Assembly: GCA_965204525.1 (NCBI GenBank)
Contig: OZ241994.1
Span: 4,030,001-4,094,000, forward strand
Length of the DNA: 64,000 nt
Reading direction: 5' to 3'
From: Bin5 sp965204525
GTDB lineage: Bacteria > Chloroflexota > Anaerolineae > Caldilineales > Caldilineaceae
The position numbers were made by a program, and so were the translations under genes. Below are positions 32,288-40,993 of the stretch, in pieces; the first letter of the stretch is position 1, and the number at the start of each line of letters is the position of its first letter. A model generated the notes under the pieces. The model searched no databases. It was given only the letters and a program-made list of their open reading frames with translations, and was not told the DNA's origin.

Positions 32288-33670
32288 TCAACTCTCTTCA
32301 CCCAGATAGGCCAGCACCGCGGCGCCGGTGCGAATGCCGGCGATGAAGCGCGCCACCTCCAGATTCTCATTGGGGGCATGGTTGGCTTCGTCATGGTTGG
32401 CGTAGGGCGTGGTGAAGGAATGCACGCCCAGTATTTTCGTCCAGGCATAGTCCGGCAGGCTTCCGCCCATCGCCGGGATCAGCAGCGGGTCTTCGCCCTG
32501 GGCCGCGCGAAAGGCCCGCTGCAGCGGACGCGTGTAGGGTGAGTCCAGCGGCGTGCGCGACGGCTCCATGCCGCCTTGTCGGATCACCTCCACCTCGGGC
32601 GCGTAGCGCCGGACATGCGCCTCCACCTTGTCCAGGATCTCGTTGACGCCCTGGTTTTCGACCAGGCGCATGTCGCATTTCACCGCCGCCTCGTGGGGCA
32701 GCACGGTCTTTGTCCCCGGCCCGCCGTAGCCTCCGTGAAAGCCGTTGATCGTGAACGTCGGCCAGGCCGCCAGGCGGTCGAAGAAGGGCCGTTCCTGCGG
32801 TTCATCCAGCCGCGCCAGGCCTGCGCCCTCCATCACGGCCGCCACATCAACCGGCAGGGCATCCAACGCCCTGCGTTCCAGGTCGCTCAGAGGCGCCACG
32901 TTGTCGTAGAATCCGTCGATCGTGATGGCGCCGCGACTGTCCTTCATCGTCGCAAGCAGATGGACCAGCGTCCAGATCGGGTTGGGCGCGACGCCGCCCC
33001 AGTTGCCGGAGTGGAAGTCTTGCTGCGCGTGCACTGCCCGCAGTTCGAACGAGGCGATCCCGCGCGGGCCGAAGTTGATGCAGGGCCGCCCGCTCTCGTG
33101 CACGGGGCCGTCCGCGGTGATCACCAGGTCGGCGTCAGCCAGCAGGGCGCGGCAGTCGCGCACGCAGTCGCTGATATGCGGGCTGCCGACCTCCTCCTCG
33201 CCCTCCAACAGGACGATGACGTTGCACGGCAGGTTCCCGGTGACCGCCAGCCAGGACTCGATCGCCAGAAGCTGGGCCAGGTGCTGTCCCTTGTTGTCGC
33301 CCACACCCCGCCCCCAGATGCGGCCGTCGCGTATCTCCGGCTCGAATGGCGGCGAGTTCCAGGCGTCCAGGGGATCGGGCGGCTGCACATCGTAATGGCC
33401 GTAGAGCAGAGCTGTCGGCGCGTGCGGGCTTTCCCCGTAGCGGCCGTAGACAAAGGGCCAGCCCGCGCCTTCCAGCAGCTGCGCCTCCATCCCCAGCCTC
33501 TGCAGGTAGCCGAGCAGGAACTCCGCCGTCTCCCTGATTCCGACCCCGTGGGCGCTGATGCTGGGTCGGGCGACATAGGCCAGCAGGCGGTCGACAAACT
33601 CCTGCCGGTGGGCGTCGACATAGTCAAATACTCGCGCCAAAACGGAAGGCGAGTTTTCCTTTGCGGCCAA
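32288..33670 (-). CDS. M20-family metallopeptidase (dipeptidase/deacylase type)
   Basis: I favour TTG 33670, which has ggaggagg seven bases upstream; an ATG at 33709 would add 13 residues. The 460 residues show the two-zinc site: His in LLYGHYDVQPPD, Asp in GRGVGDNKGQ, Glu pair in LLEGEEEVGSPH, and a late His in FTTPYANHDEANHAPNEN. The dimerisation domain (QDFHSGNWGGVAPNP) is in the middle. It hydrolyses dipeptides or N-acyl amino acids in the cytoplasm. Confidence 0.9.
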   Translation of the reverse strand: MAAKENSPSVLARVFDYVDAHRQEFVDRLLAYVARPSISAHGVGIRETAEFLLGYLQRLGMEAQLLEGAGWPFVYGRYGESPHAPTALLYGHYDVQPPDPLDAWNSPPFEPEIRDGRIWGRGVGDNKGQHLAQLLAIESWLAVTGNLPCNVIVLLEGEEEVGSPHISDCVRDCRALLADADLVITADGPVHESGRPCINFGPRGIASFELRAVHAQQDFHSGNWGGVAPNPIWTLVHLLATMKDSRGAITIDGFYDNVAPLSDLERRALDALPVDVAAVMEGAGLARLDEPQERPFFDRLAAWPTFTINGFHGGYGGPGTKTVLPHEAAVKCDMRLVENQGVNEILDKVEAHVRRYAPEVEVIRQGGMEPSRTPLDSPYTRPLQRAFRAAQGEDPLLIPAMGGSLPDYAWTKILGVHSFTTPYANHDEANHAPNENLEVARFIAGIRTGAAVLAYLGEES

Positions 33671-33870
33671 CTGTTTCCTCCTCCGGGCGCTGGCCCCGCC
33701 TGCGAGCATCGGGCCGGCCGTTTGCGTTTTTCAAAAATATCTGATGATATGTTCTGGTGGGAACGACCCGATTCTACTGTATGTATCACGAATGTCAACT
33801 TGGCGGGTCTTGGCGCGCAGCTGACTGCCAGGCAGGACACTGACCGCCGAAAACTACATGGAGCTGTCTT

Positions 33871-34734
33871 ATGAGATTAGGCGTTGTGGGCATGTTGCCG
33901 CCGGATCCCGCCGATATTCACGGCCCGCATCTGGTTGCTATCCGAGAATTGGGACTGACGGGAGGGGCCCTCTCCGTCTCCGCTACCGGTTCACCGCCGG
34001 CCTCCGCGCCGGTCTGGCAGCGCGTGCGGAGGCTCTTCGCAGATGAGGGCATGGACATTGTGCAGGTTGGCATCGGCTTCAAAGAATGTCTCTTCGACCC
34101 AGACGACGAAGTGCGCCGAAGGCTGCTGGAGAGTATCCGCCGCGGTTTCGGTGTTGCGGCCGAGTTGGGCGGCCATGTGGCGCTGATCCGCACAGGCAGC
34201 CTCAGCCCCAATGGCTCCTACAGCCCCCATCCGGAAAATCACCGGCCGTGGCGCCGCGGTGTGCTGCTGGAATCCCTCTCCTGGCTGGCCGAGGCGGCCG
34301 AAGCAATCGGTCAGACCGTCGCCGTCGAAACCCATCTGCTGACGATAATGAACTCACCCGAGTTCAACCGCGCTGTCATTCGTGATGTGGGCAGCCCGCG
34401 GCTTCGGGTCGTGATGGACTACGTCAATCACTTCCAGACGCTGCACCAGGTCTATGACAGCAGGGCCCGTCTACGCCATATCTTCGAATGTATGGGGCCG
34501 ATCAGCGCGATTGCACACTGCAAGGATATCAGCGTGCGCGACGGCTTCGTGATCCATATGGATGAAGAGGTCCCAGGCGAGGGCGAGCTGGACCTGGGGA
34601 GCGCGATGCGGCTGTGGCACGAGGCGCACCCCGACGGCTACATGATGCTTGAACACCTGCCCAACGAGAAGTACCCGCTGGCCGCGGCCAACGTGCATCG
34701 CATCTTGAGGAGGGAAGGAATACCGGTCTATTAG
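33871..34734 (+). CDS. Sugar phosphate isomerase/epimerase-like TIM barrel
   Basis: ATG 33871 follows ggagctgtctt. The 287 residues fit the AP_endonuc_2/xylose isomerase-like barrel: GMDIVQVGIGFKE, TVAVETHLLTIMNSPEF (metal-binding Glu), RVVMDYVNHFQTLHQ (Asp/His), AIAHCKDISV and YMMLEHLPNEKYPLA (Glu). It probably isomerises or epimerises a sugar-like keto compound. It is convergent with the sulfatase gene. Confidence 0.85.
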   Translation: MRLGVVGMLPPDPADIHGPHLVAIRELGLTGGALSVSATGSPPASAPVWQRVRRLFADEGMDIVQVGIGFKECLFDPDDEVRRRLLESIRRGFGVAAELGGHVALIRTGSLSPNGSYSPHPENHRPWRRGVLLESLSWLAEAAEAIGQTVAVETHLLTIMNSPEFNRAVIRDVGSPRLRVVMDYVNHFQTLHQVYDSRARLRHIFECMGPISAIAHCKDISVRDGFVIHMDEEVPGEGELDLGSAMRLWHEAHPDGYMMLEHLPNEKYPLAAANVHRILRREGIPVY

Positions 34735-34762
34735 CGTTCGCGGCCAATCAACTGCCGCCTGT

Positions 34763-36229
34763 TCACCGCTCCCGGTAATACCCGGCGTCGACCAGCGTCG
34801 GGCTTTGCGGCATGCCGCTCACCAGCGCCCCGTTCTGCACAAACCCCTCCTCGCGGCCATCCAACTCCGCCATCAGCCGCTCGCGCCAGAAGGCCACGCG
34901 CTCCGGTCGCGTTGCGGCCAGATCGTGTAGCTCGGTCGGGTCTTCCTCCAGGTCGAAGAGAAGCTCGCGCCCGCTCTGGCTGTACCAGATGTACTTCTCG
35001 CGGCCGTCGGTCAGCCACTGGTTGGAATCCTTCATCATGAAATGCTCGCCGTGCAGGTGCTCGCGCCAGCCGCTTGTTTCCCCGCGCGCCAGCGGCAGGA
35101 TACTGCACCCGTCGACATGCGCGGGCGTGTCGGTTCCGGCGAGGTCGCAGAAGGTCGGCAGCAGATCGCGTAGCTCGACCACCTGATTCACTTCCCGCAG
35201 CGGCTCATCCGCCTGCCTCGCCTGGTGGTGCGGGCTGCCCGCGTGCGGCAGCCGCAGGATGAAGGGCAGGCGCGCCGAGCTGTCAAAAGGATAGCCTTTG
35301 GCGACATGGTTGTGGTCGTAGAGCATCTCCCCGTGGTCCGCGGTGAAGACGATGGCCGTGTTGTCAAGCTCGCCGTTCTCAAACAGCGCCTGGAACACGC
35401 GGTTGAGGCTGTAATCGATATGGCTGATCTGGGCGTAGTAGGACCGCCGCGCGTAGTCGCGCTGCGCCGCATCGGTGGGGATCGGGCTGTCCAGCCCGCG
35501 CACCGGCAGGCTGTCGGGCGCCCAGTCCCCCATGACCGGGTCCGGCAGCGGCTTCGTCAGATAACGTTCCATGAAAGCCTCCGGCGGGTCCAGCGGCGGG
35601 TGCGGCCGGTGGTAGGAGAGCATCAGGAAGAACGGTTTTGTCGGGTCGCGGCGGCGCAGGAAGTCGATGCCCATCGTCGTGCCCCAACTGGTCGGGTGCA
35701 GCATCTCGTCGTAGACCCAGGGACGCGCCGCGTAGCCGTTGCAGCCCACGCCGGTGTCGATGTAGTCGGCGTCCGGGCCGAGCCGTTCCCGCAGCCACGG
35801 CGTGTAGTCGTCAACTAGCCCGTAGTCGTCCCGCTTGGAGCGTTCGCGGTGCAGATAGCCGTCGTGCAGGACGACGTTGTGAAAGCCCATCAGATTGCGC
35901 GAGGGGTGCGTGTGCATCTTGCCGATGCACTGCGTATGGTAGCCGGCCTCAGCCAGCAGGCCGGGCATCGTGCAGTCGTAGTGCCAGTCGATGCGGTCGT
36001 TGTAGCCGACAAATCCGGTATGGCGCTGGTTGAGACCGGTGAATATCGTCGCCCGCGCCGGCACGCAGGTGGGCGTGGCCGCATAGGCCTGCGTGAAGTT
36101 GATGCCCTCACGGGCCAGTCTGTCCAGGTGGGGGGTCTCGGCGACAGGGTGACCGGTCAGGCTGAGCGCGTCGGCGCGCCACTGGTCTACACAGATGAAA
36201 AGGATGTTGGGCCGGCTGTCGGCTGGCAT
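34763..36229 (-). CDS. Type I sulfatase, no signal peptide
   Basis: The 488 residues begin MPADSRPNILFICVDQWRAD (metal-binding Asp). The activation motif is C55-V-P-A-R, in which Cys is converted to formylglycine. The second metal motif is FTADHGEMLYDHNH. ATG 36229 follows aggtgaagaa. With no export signal, the enzyme should act in the cytoplasm on an imported sulfated substrate (sugar or choline-type), consistent with the importer genes nearby. The sulfatase-activating enzyme is not in the window. Confidence 0.92.
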   Translation of the reverse strand: MPADSRPNILFICVDQWRADALSLTGHPVAETPHLDRLAREGINFTQAYAATPTCVPARATIFTGLNQRHTGFVGYNDRIDWHYDCTMPGLLAEAGYHTQCIGKMHTHPSRNLMGFHNVVLHDGYLHRERSKRDDYGLVDDYTPWLRERLGPDADYIDTGVGCNGYAARPWVYDEMLHPTSWGTTMGIDFLRRRDPTKPFFLMLSYHRPHPPLDPPEAFMERYLTKPLPDPVMGDWAPDSLPVRGLDSPIPTDAAQRDYARRSYYAQISHIDYSLNRVFQALFENGELDNTAIVFTADHGEMLYDHNHVAKGYPFDSSARLPFILRLPHAGSPHHQARQADEPLREVNQVVELRDLLPTFCDLAGTDTPAHVDGCSILPLARGETSGWREHLHGEHFMMKDSNQWLTDGREKYIWYSQSGRELLFDLEEDPTELHDLAATRPERVAFWRERLMAELDGREEGFVQNGALVSGMPQSPTLVDAGYYRER

Positions 36230-36321
36230 AGTTCTTCACCTTGAGCTATGGGTTTGAAGTTGTTGGGCGGGAGAGCCACCGGTCAGAATAGGACATAGGC
36301 CGCGAACCACTAGCCTCCAAA

Positions 36322-36531
36322 TTATCCCTTCAGACCTGTGATTGAAATGCCCTCGACGAAGGTGCGCTGGACGAAGAAGTAGAGGATGATGACCGGTGCG
36401 ACCGTGGCGGTGCTGGCCGCCATCATGTAGGGCCACATCAGCTCTTCCTGGAACATGGTGCGGAACTGTTGCAGGCCGAGCGCGATCGGATATAAGGCCT
36501 CGCTGTTGAGATAGATCAACGGTCCGATACA
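36322..36531 (-). pseudogene. C-terminal stump of a MalG-type sugar ABC permease
   Basis: The minus strand encodes GPLIYLNSEALYPIALGLQQ, then a hydrophobic segment and VEGISITGLKG. This is the last 65-70 residues of a MalG/UgpE permease and aligns with the end of the gene at 26117 (GPLIFTNSEESRTLALGL). The rest of the gene is absent: homology stops near 36531. It is a deletion remnant of a second sugar importer next to the sulfatase. Confidence 0.85.
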
Positions 36532-36840
36532 AAAAACGTTATGCGTATAGCGTTGTCAACGGGGAAACGGATACAAGTAGTCTGGGCAAGCCCGATTCTA
36601 CAGGATCGGGCGGCATTGCGCAAGATTACTTTTTCTCAGAGAACATTTCAGATCTGTGGACATTCTCCTGGGAGCGCAGGTGTCCCGTCCTCGGCCTTTG
36701 TAACTGTTCAGAGGCACGCCCAAATCCTACGCTTACTTTGGACTCTACTCAGGTACCACCAGTCAGTTGACTGGCCGACCGGATGCCTTTACCATTTCGA
36801 AGTCTGACAGAATCATTCTGCCGACCGTACGCAATCCGAC
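36532..36840. other. Intergenic, no gene seen
   Basis: These 309 bases lie between the permease stump and an acetyltransferase gene. An 88-codon frame is open (36541-36807) but its product is low in recognisable structure and has no ribosome site. Confidence 0.5.
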
Positions 36841-37449
36841 ATGGCTAAAATGAAGAGAACATTTGATCCACAGCCGGTCACGCTGACCGGCAACCTGGTG
36901 CGACTCGAGCCAATCGCGCTGGCGCATGCTGCAGACCTGTTTGCCGTGGGCGCGGAGGAACTGATATGGAGATACGCGGCCCGCCCTGCTCTTAGCAGTG
37001 TTGCCGACGCAGAGGGGTGGATCCAAGCGTGTCTGGAGGAATCGGCAGCGGGAACACGCGTCACATTTACCGCAGTTCACCTGGAGACCGGCAAGGCGGT
37101 GGGTTCGACCGCCTACATAGACATCGTTCGCGAGCACCGGACGTTGGAGATTGGCATGACATGGTACGGGACCGCGTGGCAGCGGACCGGCGTGAATACC
37201 GAGTGCAAGTACCTGCTGTTGCGGCATGCCTTCGAGGACCAGGCAGCGCGCCGGGTTTCCCTCAAGTCGGACAGTCGCAACGAACGGTCGCGACGCGCGA
37301 TTCTGCGCCTGGGCGCAGTCGAGGAAGGCACACTGCGCAACCATCGCATTGCCCGCGACGGCGTGGACCGCCATACCGTCTACTACAGCGTTATCGAAAA
37401 CGAGTGGCCTGCAGTGAAAAGACGCCTGGAAGGGCTGATGCGGAGGTGA
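36841..37449 (+). CDS. GNAT-family N-acetyltransferase (RimJ/RimL-like)
   Basis: The 202 residues begin with a basic tail and then LTGNLVRLEPIALAHAADLF, the usual start of the RimJ/RimL group. TLEIGMTWYGTAWQRTGVNTE holds the acetyl-CoA binding turn (Q-R-T-G-V-N), and RVSLKSDSRNERSRRAILRLGA holds the conserved N-x-x-S-x-x-A-I. It transfers acetyl groups to an amine; the target is unknown. A start at ATG 36850 is equally possible. Confidence 0.87.
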   Translation: MAKMKRTFDPQPVTLTGNLVRLEPIALAHAADLFAVGAEELIWRYAARPALSSVADAEGWIQACLEESAAGTRVTFTAVHLETGKAVGSTAYIDIVREHRTLEIGMTWYGTAWQRTGVNTECKYLLLRHAFEDQAARRVSLKSDSRNERSRRAILRLGAVEEGTLRNHRIARDGVDRHTVYYSVIENEWPAVKRRLEGLMRR

Positions 37450-37539
37450 ATAGAAGGGACGATATGAGTGCCAGCCCGCCTGTGCTAGAATTCCCTGTGC
37501 CGCGTCCGACCTTTATACCCGCCTATACTGAGGGAAAGC

Positions 37540-39336
37540 GTGCAGCAGGTATTGACCGCTGAGCAGGGCCAAATCCTACAAAAAGAGCGCCAACTGCTGG
37601 GCGACCTGCAGGTGACCCTCGCGCGCCTCGACGCGCCCGACGCCGACTTGGGGCTGATCCGCAACGCGCTGGCCCAATTGGAAGAGCTTTTTCTGATGGT
37701 GGTGGTGGGCGAATTCAATGCCGGCAAGAGCGCGGTCATCAACGCGCTGCTGGGGGAAGAACATCTGCCCGAAGGTGTCGTGCCAACCACCAGCGAACTG
37801 GTCCTGATCCGCCACAGCGATGCCGTCGACCAGCCCGGCGCGGACCGGGGCATGGCTGTGCGCCGTCTGCCGGTCCCCTGGCTGCAGGAAGTCAATCTGG
37901 TCGATACGCCCGGCACGAATGCCGTCATTCGCCAGCACCAGGAGCTGACCGAGCATTTCGTCCCTCGCAGCGACCTCGTCCTCTTCGTCACCAGCGCCGA
38001 CCGGCCATTCAGCGAGTCGGAGCGCGCCTTCCTCCAACAGATCCGGGACTGGGGCAAAAAGATCGTGATCGTGGTCAACAAGATCGAACTGCTGACCACC
38101 GAAGCGGAGCAGCAAGAGGTGCTCGAATTCGTGCGCCGGAATGCCCGCGAGTTGCTCGGCGTTGCGCCGGCCATCTTCGCCGTCAGCGCTCGCCTCGGGC
38201 TGGAAGCAAAGAGGTCAGGAGAGAGGAGAGAGCAGAGCGAAGACGCCGGAACTTCCTCTCCCCCCTCGCTCTGGCAGCGCAGTCGGTTCGAACCGCTGGA
38301 GCAGTACATTCTTGACTTTCTCGATGCAGGGGAGCGCGTGCGGCTGCAACTCTCGAACCCGGTCGGTATCGCGGCCGCCCTGATCACCAACTACCAGGAG
38401 GTGATCAGACAGCGTCAAGCCCTGCTCAAGGGCGATTTCCAGGCGCTGGACGCCATCGACCAGCAGCTGGCGGCCTACCAGAATGATATGCGGCGAGACT
38501 TTCGCTACCAGAGCGACCGCGTCGATAACGTCCTCTACGAGATGGCGGAGCGGGGCGACCGTTTTTTTGACGAAAATCTGCGCATCACCCGCATCGTCGA
38601 GCTGGTCAACAGTGAACGGCTGCGAGGTGAATTCGAGCGCCGCGTTCTGGCCGACAGCAGCCGGTCGGTCGAGCGTCATGTGGACGAGCTGATCGACTGG
38701 CTGATCGAGCGCGACTACCGTCAATGGCAGGCAGTCATGGAGTTCATCGAGCGCCGCTCACTCCAGCACACCGACCAGATGGTCGGCCAGGTGCGGGGGG
38801 AGTTCGATTTCAACCGGCAGAATCTTCTCAAGAGCATCGGCCGCAGCGCGCAGGAGGTGGTCGACTCCTATGACCGCGAGGCCGAGGCGCTGAAGCTTGC
38901 CAAGGAGGTGCAGCGGGCCATCATCCAGACGGCCGCCGTCGAGGCCGGCGCCATCGGCATCGGCGCCATCCTCATCGTCATCCTGAATACGACCTTCCTC
39001 GATGTGACCGGTGTCCTCGGCGCCAGCGCCCTCGCCGCGCTCGGTCTCTATGTTCTCCCCTACCGGCGGCAGAAGGTGAAGGCGCAGCTGCGCGCGCGCA
39101 TCGGCGACCTGCGCCGGCGGCTCGATACCGCAATCACCCAGCAGTTCGAATCCGAACTGACAGCCAGTGTGCAGCGCATCCGCGAGGCCGTAGCGCCCTA
39201 CACCCGCTTTGTGCGCGTGGAGCGGGAAAAGCTGGAGACGCTCGGGGCCGATCTGCAGCGCGCCGAGAGTGAGTGGAAAGGGCTGCGGCGCAGTCTGGAG
39301 GAGCTGGCCGCGAGCCGCACGCCCCTGCCGTCATGA
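37540..39336 (+). CDS. Bacterial dynamin-like GTPase
   Basis: The start is GTG 37540 after gagggaaag. The 598 residues show G1 VVGEFNAGKSAVINALLG (near residue 57), G2 Thr in PTTSEL, G3 DTPGTNAV and G4 NKIE, then a long helical stalk. A hydrophobic hairpin IGAILIVILNTTFLDVTGVL near residue 480 probably inserts into the membrane. A short polar insert (EAKRSGERREQSEDAGTSS) after the G domain is encoded by purine-only-like DNA. Such proteins remodel or repair membranes. The stop overlaps the following gene by four bases. Confidence 0.9.
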   Translation: MQQVLTAEQGQILQKERQLLGDLQVTLARLDAPDADLGLIRNALAQLEELFLMVVVGEFNAGKSAVINALLGEEHLPEGVVPTTSELVLIRHSDAVDQPGADRGMAVRRLPVPWLQEVNLVDTPGTNAVIRQHQELTEHFVPRSDLVLFVTSADRPFSESERAFLQQIRDWGKKIVIVVNKIELLTTEAEQQEVLEFVRRNARELLGVAPAIFAVSARLGLEAKRSGERREQSEDAGTSSPPSLWQRSRFEPLEQYILDFLDAGERVRLQLSNPVGIAAALITNYQEVIRQRQALLKGDFQALDAIDQQLAAYQNDMRRDFRYQSDRVDNVLYEMAERGDRFFDENLRITRIVELVNSERLRGEFERRVLADSSRSVERHVDELIDWLIERDYRQWQAVMEFIERRSLQHTDQMVGQVRGEFDFNRQNLLKSIGRSAQEVVDSYDREAEALKLAKEVQRAIIQTAAVEAGAIGIGAILIVILNTTFLDVTGVLGASALAALGLYVLPYRRQKVKAQLRARIGDLRRRLDTAITQQFESELTASVQRIREAVAPYTRFVRVEREKLETLGADLQRAESEWKGLRRSLEELAASRTPLPS

Positions 39337-39860
39337 CACCCTCCATCTCTCTGCTTCCCCTGGAACCCTCGCTGCACGCCGATGCGTTGCAACGGGTATA
39401 CGAGCTGTCACCGGCCTACTGGGCGATGTATCACCTGGCCCAGGCGCCCGCCGGGCAGTCGGCGCGCGATCTGGAAGCGATCGAGGCCGAGCCGGGCCGT
39501 ATGGGGCTGGGGATTGTGGCCGCGAATGAGCCCGGCAACCCCCAGGCCGGCGCACAACTGGTGGGCCTCATCGACTTCCGCCTGCACTGGCCGGACCCCG
39601 ACACCGCCTATATCGGCATCCTGCTGGTGGCGGAGCCGTTTCAAAGGCAGCGTGTTGGTACCGATGCCTGGGCCCTGTTGGAACCGTGGCTTGCTTCCGA
39701 GAGCGGCGTGCGTGAAGCCAAAGTGGGCGTCGAACAGTTCAACCCAGGCGCCCTCAGGTTTTTCCAATCTCTCGGCTTTACCCTGACCGGTGAGGCGCAA
39801 CGCATCCGTTCAGGCAAGCGCCTGGTGCGTCTGCTGGCGATGGAGAAGAAACTGGAATGA
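39333..39860 (+). CDS. GNAT-family N-acetyltransferase
   Basis: The start at ATG 39333 overlaps the dynamin stop (ATGA). The 175 residues include YIGILLVAEPFQRQRVGTDAW, the acetyl-CoA pyrophosphate loop, and VEQFNPGALRFFQSLGFTLTGE, the family's C-terminal strand. The substrate is unknown. Translational coupling to the dynamin-like gene is unusual and may mean a shared regulation only. Confidence 0.87.
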   Translation: MTPSISLLPLEPSLHADALQRVYELSPAYWAMYHLAQAPAGQSARDLEAIEAEPGRMGLGIVAANEPGNPQAGAQLVGLIDFRLHWPDPDTAYIGILLVAEPFQRQRVGTDAWALLEPWLASESGVREAKVGVEQFNPGALRFFQSLGFTLTGEAQRIRSGKRLVRLLAMEKKLE

Positions 39861-39917
39861 AGTGGCTGGCGGACGCCGGCTGAAGAGACCAAATTGACCA
39901 TTTGAGTGGGAGTGACG

Positions 39918-40625
39918 ATGGGAGCGAATGACGGAAGCGTTCTGGAGGAAGGTTCGGCGGAGAAGACGATTCTGCGCGTTGCCGGAAAGCTGCGTGCGCT
40001 GAGCAACCACGGCCTGTATTTTGCCGAAAATCCTTACCAGACCGAGACCTTCGAGCAGATGTTGTCGTTGTGCGCCGAGCTGACGGAGCTGGTGGACGCG
40101 CGCCCGCTGGCGCAAATCCAGCGTCATTTCTTTGATGATACCCGTTATGTTTCCCCGTATGCTGTGGTGGATACGGCGGTATTCGATGACGCCGGCCGCA
40201 TTCTCCTGATCCAGCGGAAGGACAACGGGCGTTGGGCCCTGCCGGGCGGGTGGTGCGAGGTAAACGAGCTGCCGGCGGAGGGCGCGGTGCGCGAGGTGTG
40301 GGAAGAGACCGGCTGCCGGGTTGCGCTGAGCGGGTTTCTCGGCATATTCGACAATAACTATCACGGCGGCGGCGGCCTGCACCACCTCTACTGCCTGCTC
40401 TTCGCCGCCCGCCATGTCGAAGGAACGCCAATCGTCACCAGGGAGACGTTGGACGTAGGCTGGTTCACGCCGCAGGATCTCCCTTGGGATGCCCTGCACG
40501 CTGCCCACCCTACCCGTATCCGCTTTGCCTTCGAGTGGCAGCAAGAACCGTCCCGGCGCCCCTTCTACGATTTGCCGCGGCATCAGCCGCACCCTACCTG
40601 GCAGCACAATACAGACCAGGAATGA
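39918..40625 (+). CDS. Nudix hydrolase with N-terminal Nudix-associated domain
   Basis: ATG 39918 follows gtgggag. Residues 10-60 form the helical NUDIX_N_2-type extension (LRALSNHGLYFAENPYQTE). The Nudix box, GGWCEVNELPAEGAVREVWE followed by ETGC, spans about residues 110-135 and matches GX5EX7REUXEEXG. It hydrolyses nucleoside-diphosphate-linked compounds; the exact substrate (ADP-ribose or a nucleotide sugar) is not clear from sequence. Confidence 0.9.
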   Translation: MGANDGSVLEEGSAEKTILRVAGKLRALSNHGLYFAENPYQTETFEQMLSLCAELTELVDARPLAQIQRHFFDDTRYVSPYAVVDTAVFDDAGRILLIQRKDNGRWALPGGWCEVNELPAEGAVREVWEETGCRVALSGFLGIFDNNYHGGGGLHHLYCLLFAARHVEGTPIVTRETLDVGWFTPQDLPWDALHAAHPTRIRFAFEWQQEPSRRPFYDLPRHQPHPTWQHNTDQE

Positions 40626-40993
40626 GGGGCGAACTTCCCTCTGCCTGCTGTTCGTAGACGGATCGTAGATATATTGCACAGCAATTCGATCAAACCGATC
40701 TCCGGGGCTTCCACCTTGCCCAGCCCGGAGATCGTTCCGTGCTCCAGTGTATTCACCCGGCAAAACGACCGGAAATCAACCCCACCTAGGCAGAAATACC
40801 GCATACCCCGGCGCTTTCTCAAGTGCCGGAGCATTTTGGTAATATATACTTTCCATTTGTGGACAGTAGCGACCAGAAGTGGTAACATTGCCCTGATAGC
40901 GAACATCCGTTCACATTCTCGAGCTGCCTGACTTCTGTCGGGCGCCGTGACAGGGCGCTTGGTTAACAGGAACCGGAAACGATTGGAGGCTGC
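40626..40993. other. uvrA upstream region
   Basis: These 368 bases contain no supported gene. They carry the SOS-like box at 40900-40913 and the ribosome site ggaggc before uvrA. TTGCCC (40888) with TCACAT (40911) at 17 bases is one possible promoter overlapping the box; TAATATATACT near 40840 is another AT-rich candidate. Confidence 0.5.
40900..40913. promoter_or_regulatory. SOS/LexA-type box upstream of uvrA
   Basis: cGAACatccGTTCa matches the GAAC-N4-GTTC pattern of Gram-positive-type LexA sites. It lies 80 bases before uvrA. The same pattern stands in the recA promoter of this window (54931-54942). Confidence 0.7.

Noticed and set aside
36541..36807. 88-codon frame between the permease stump and the acetyltransferase
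   Set aside because: No ribosome site, odd composition and no recognisable pattern.
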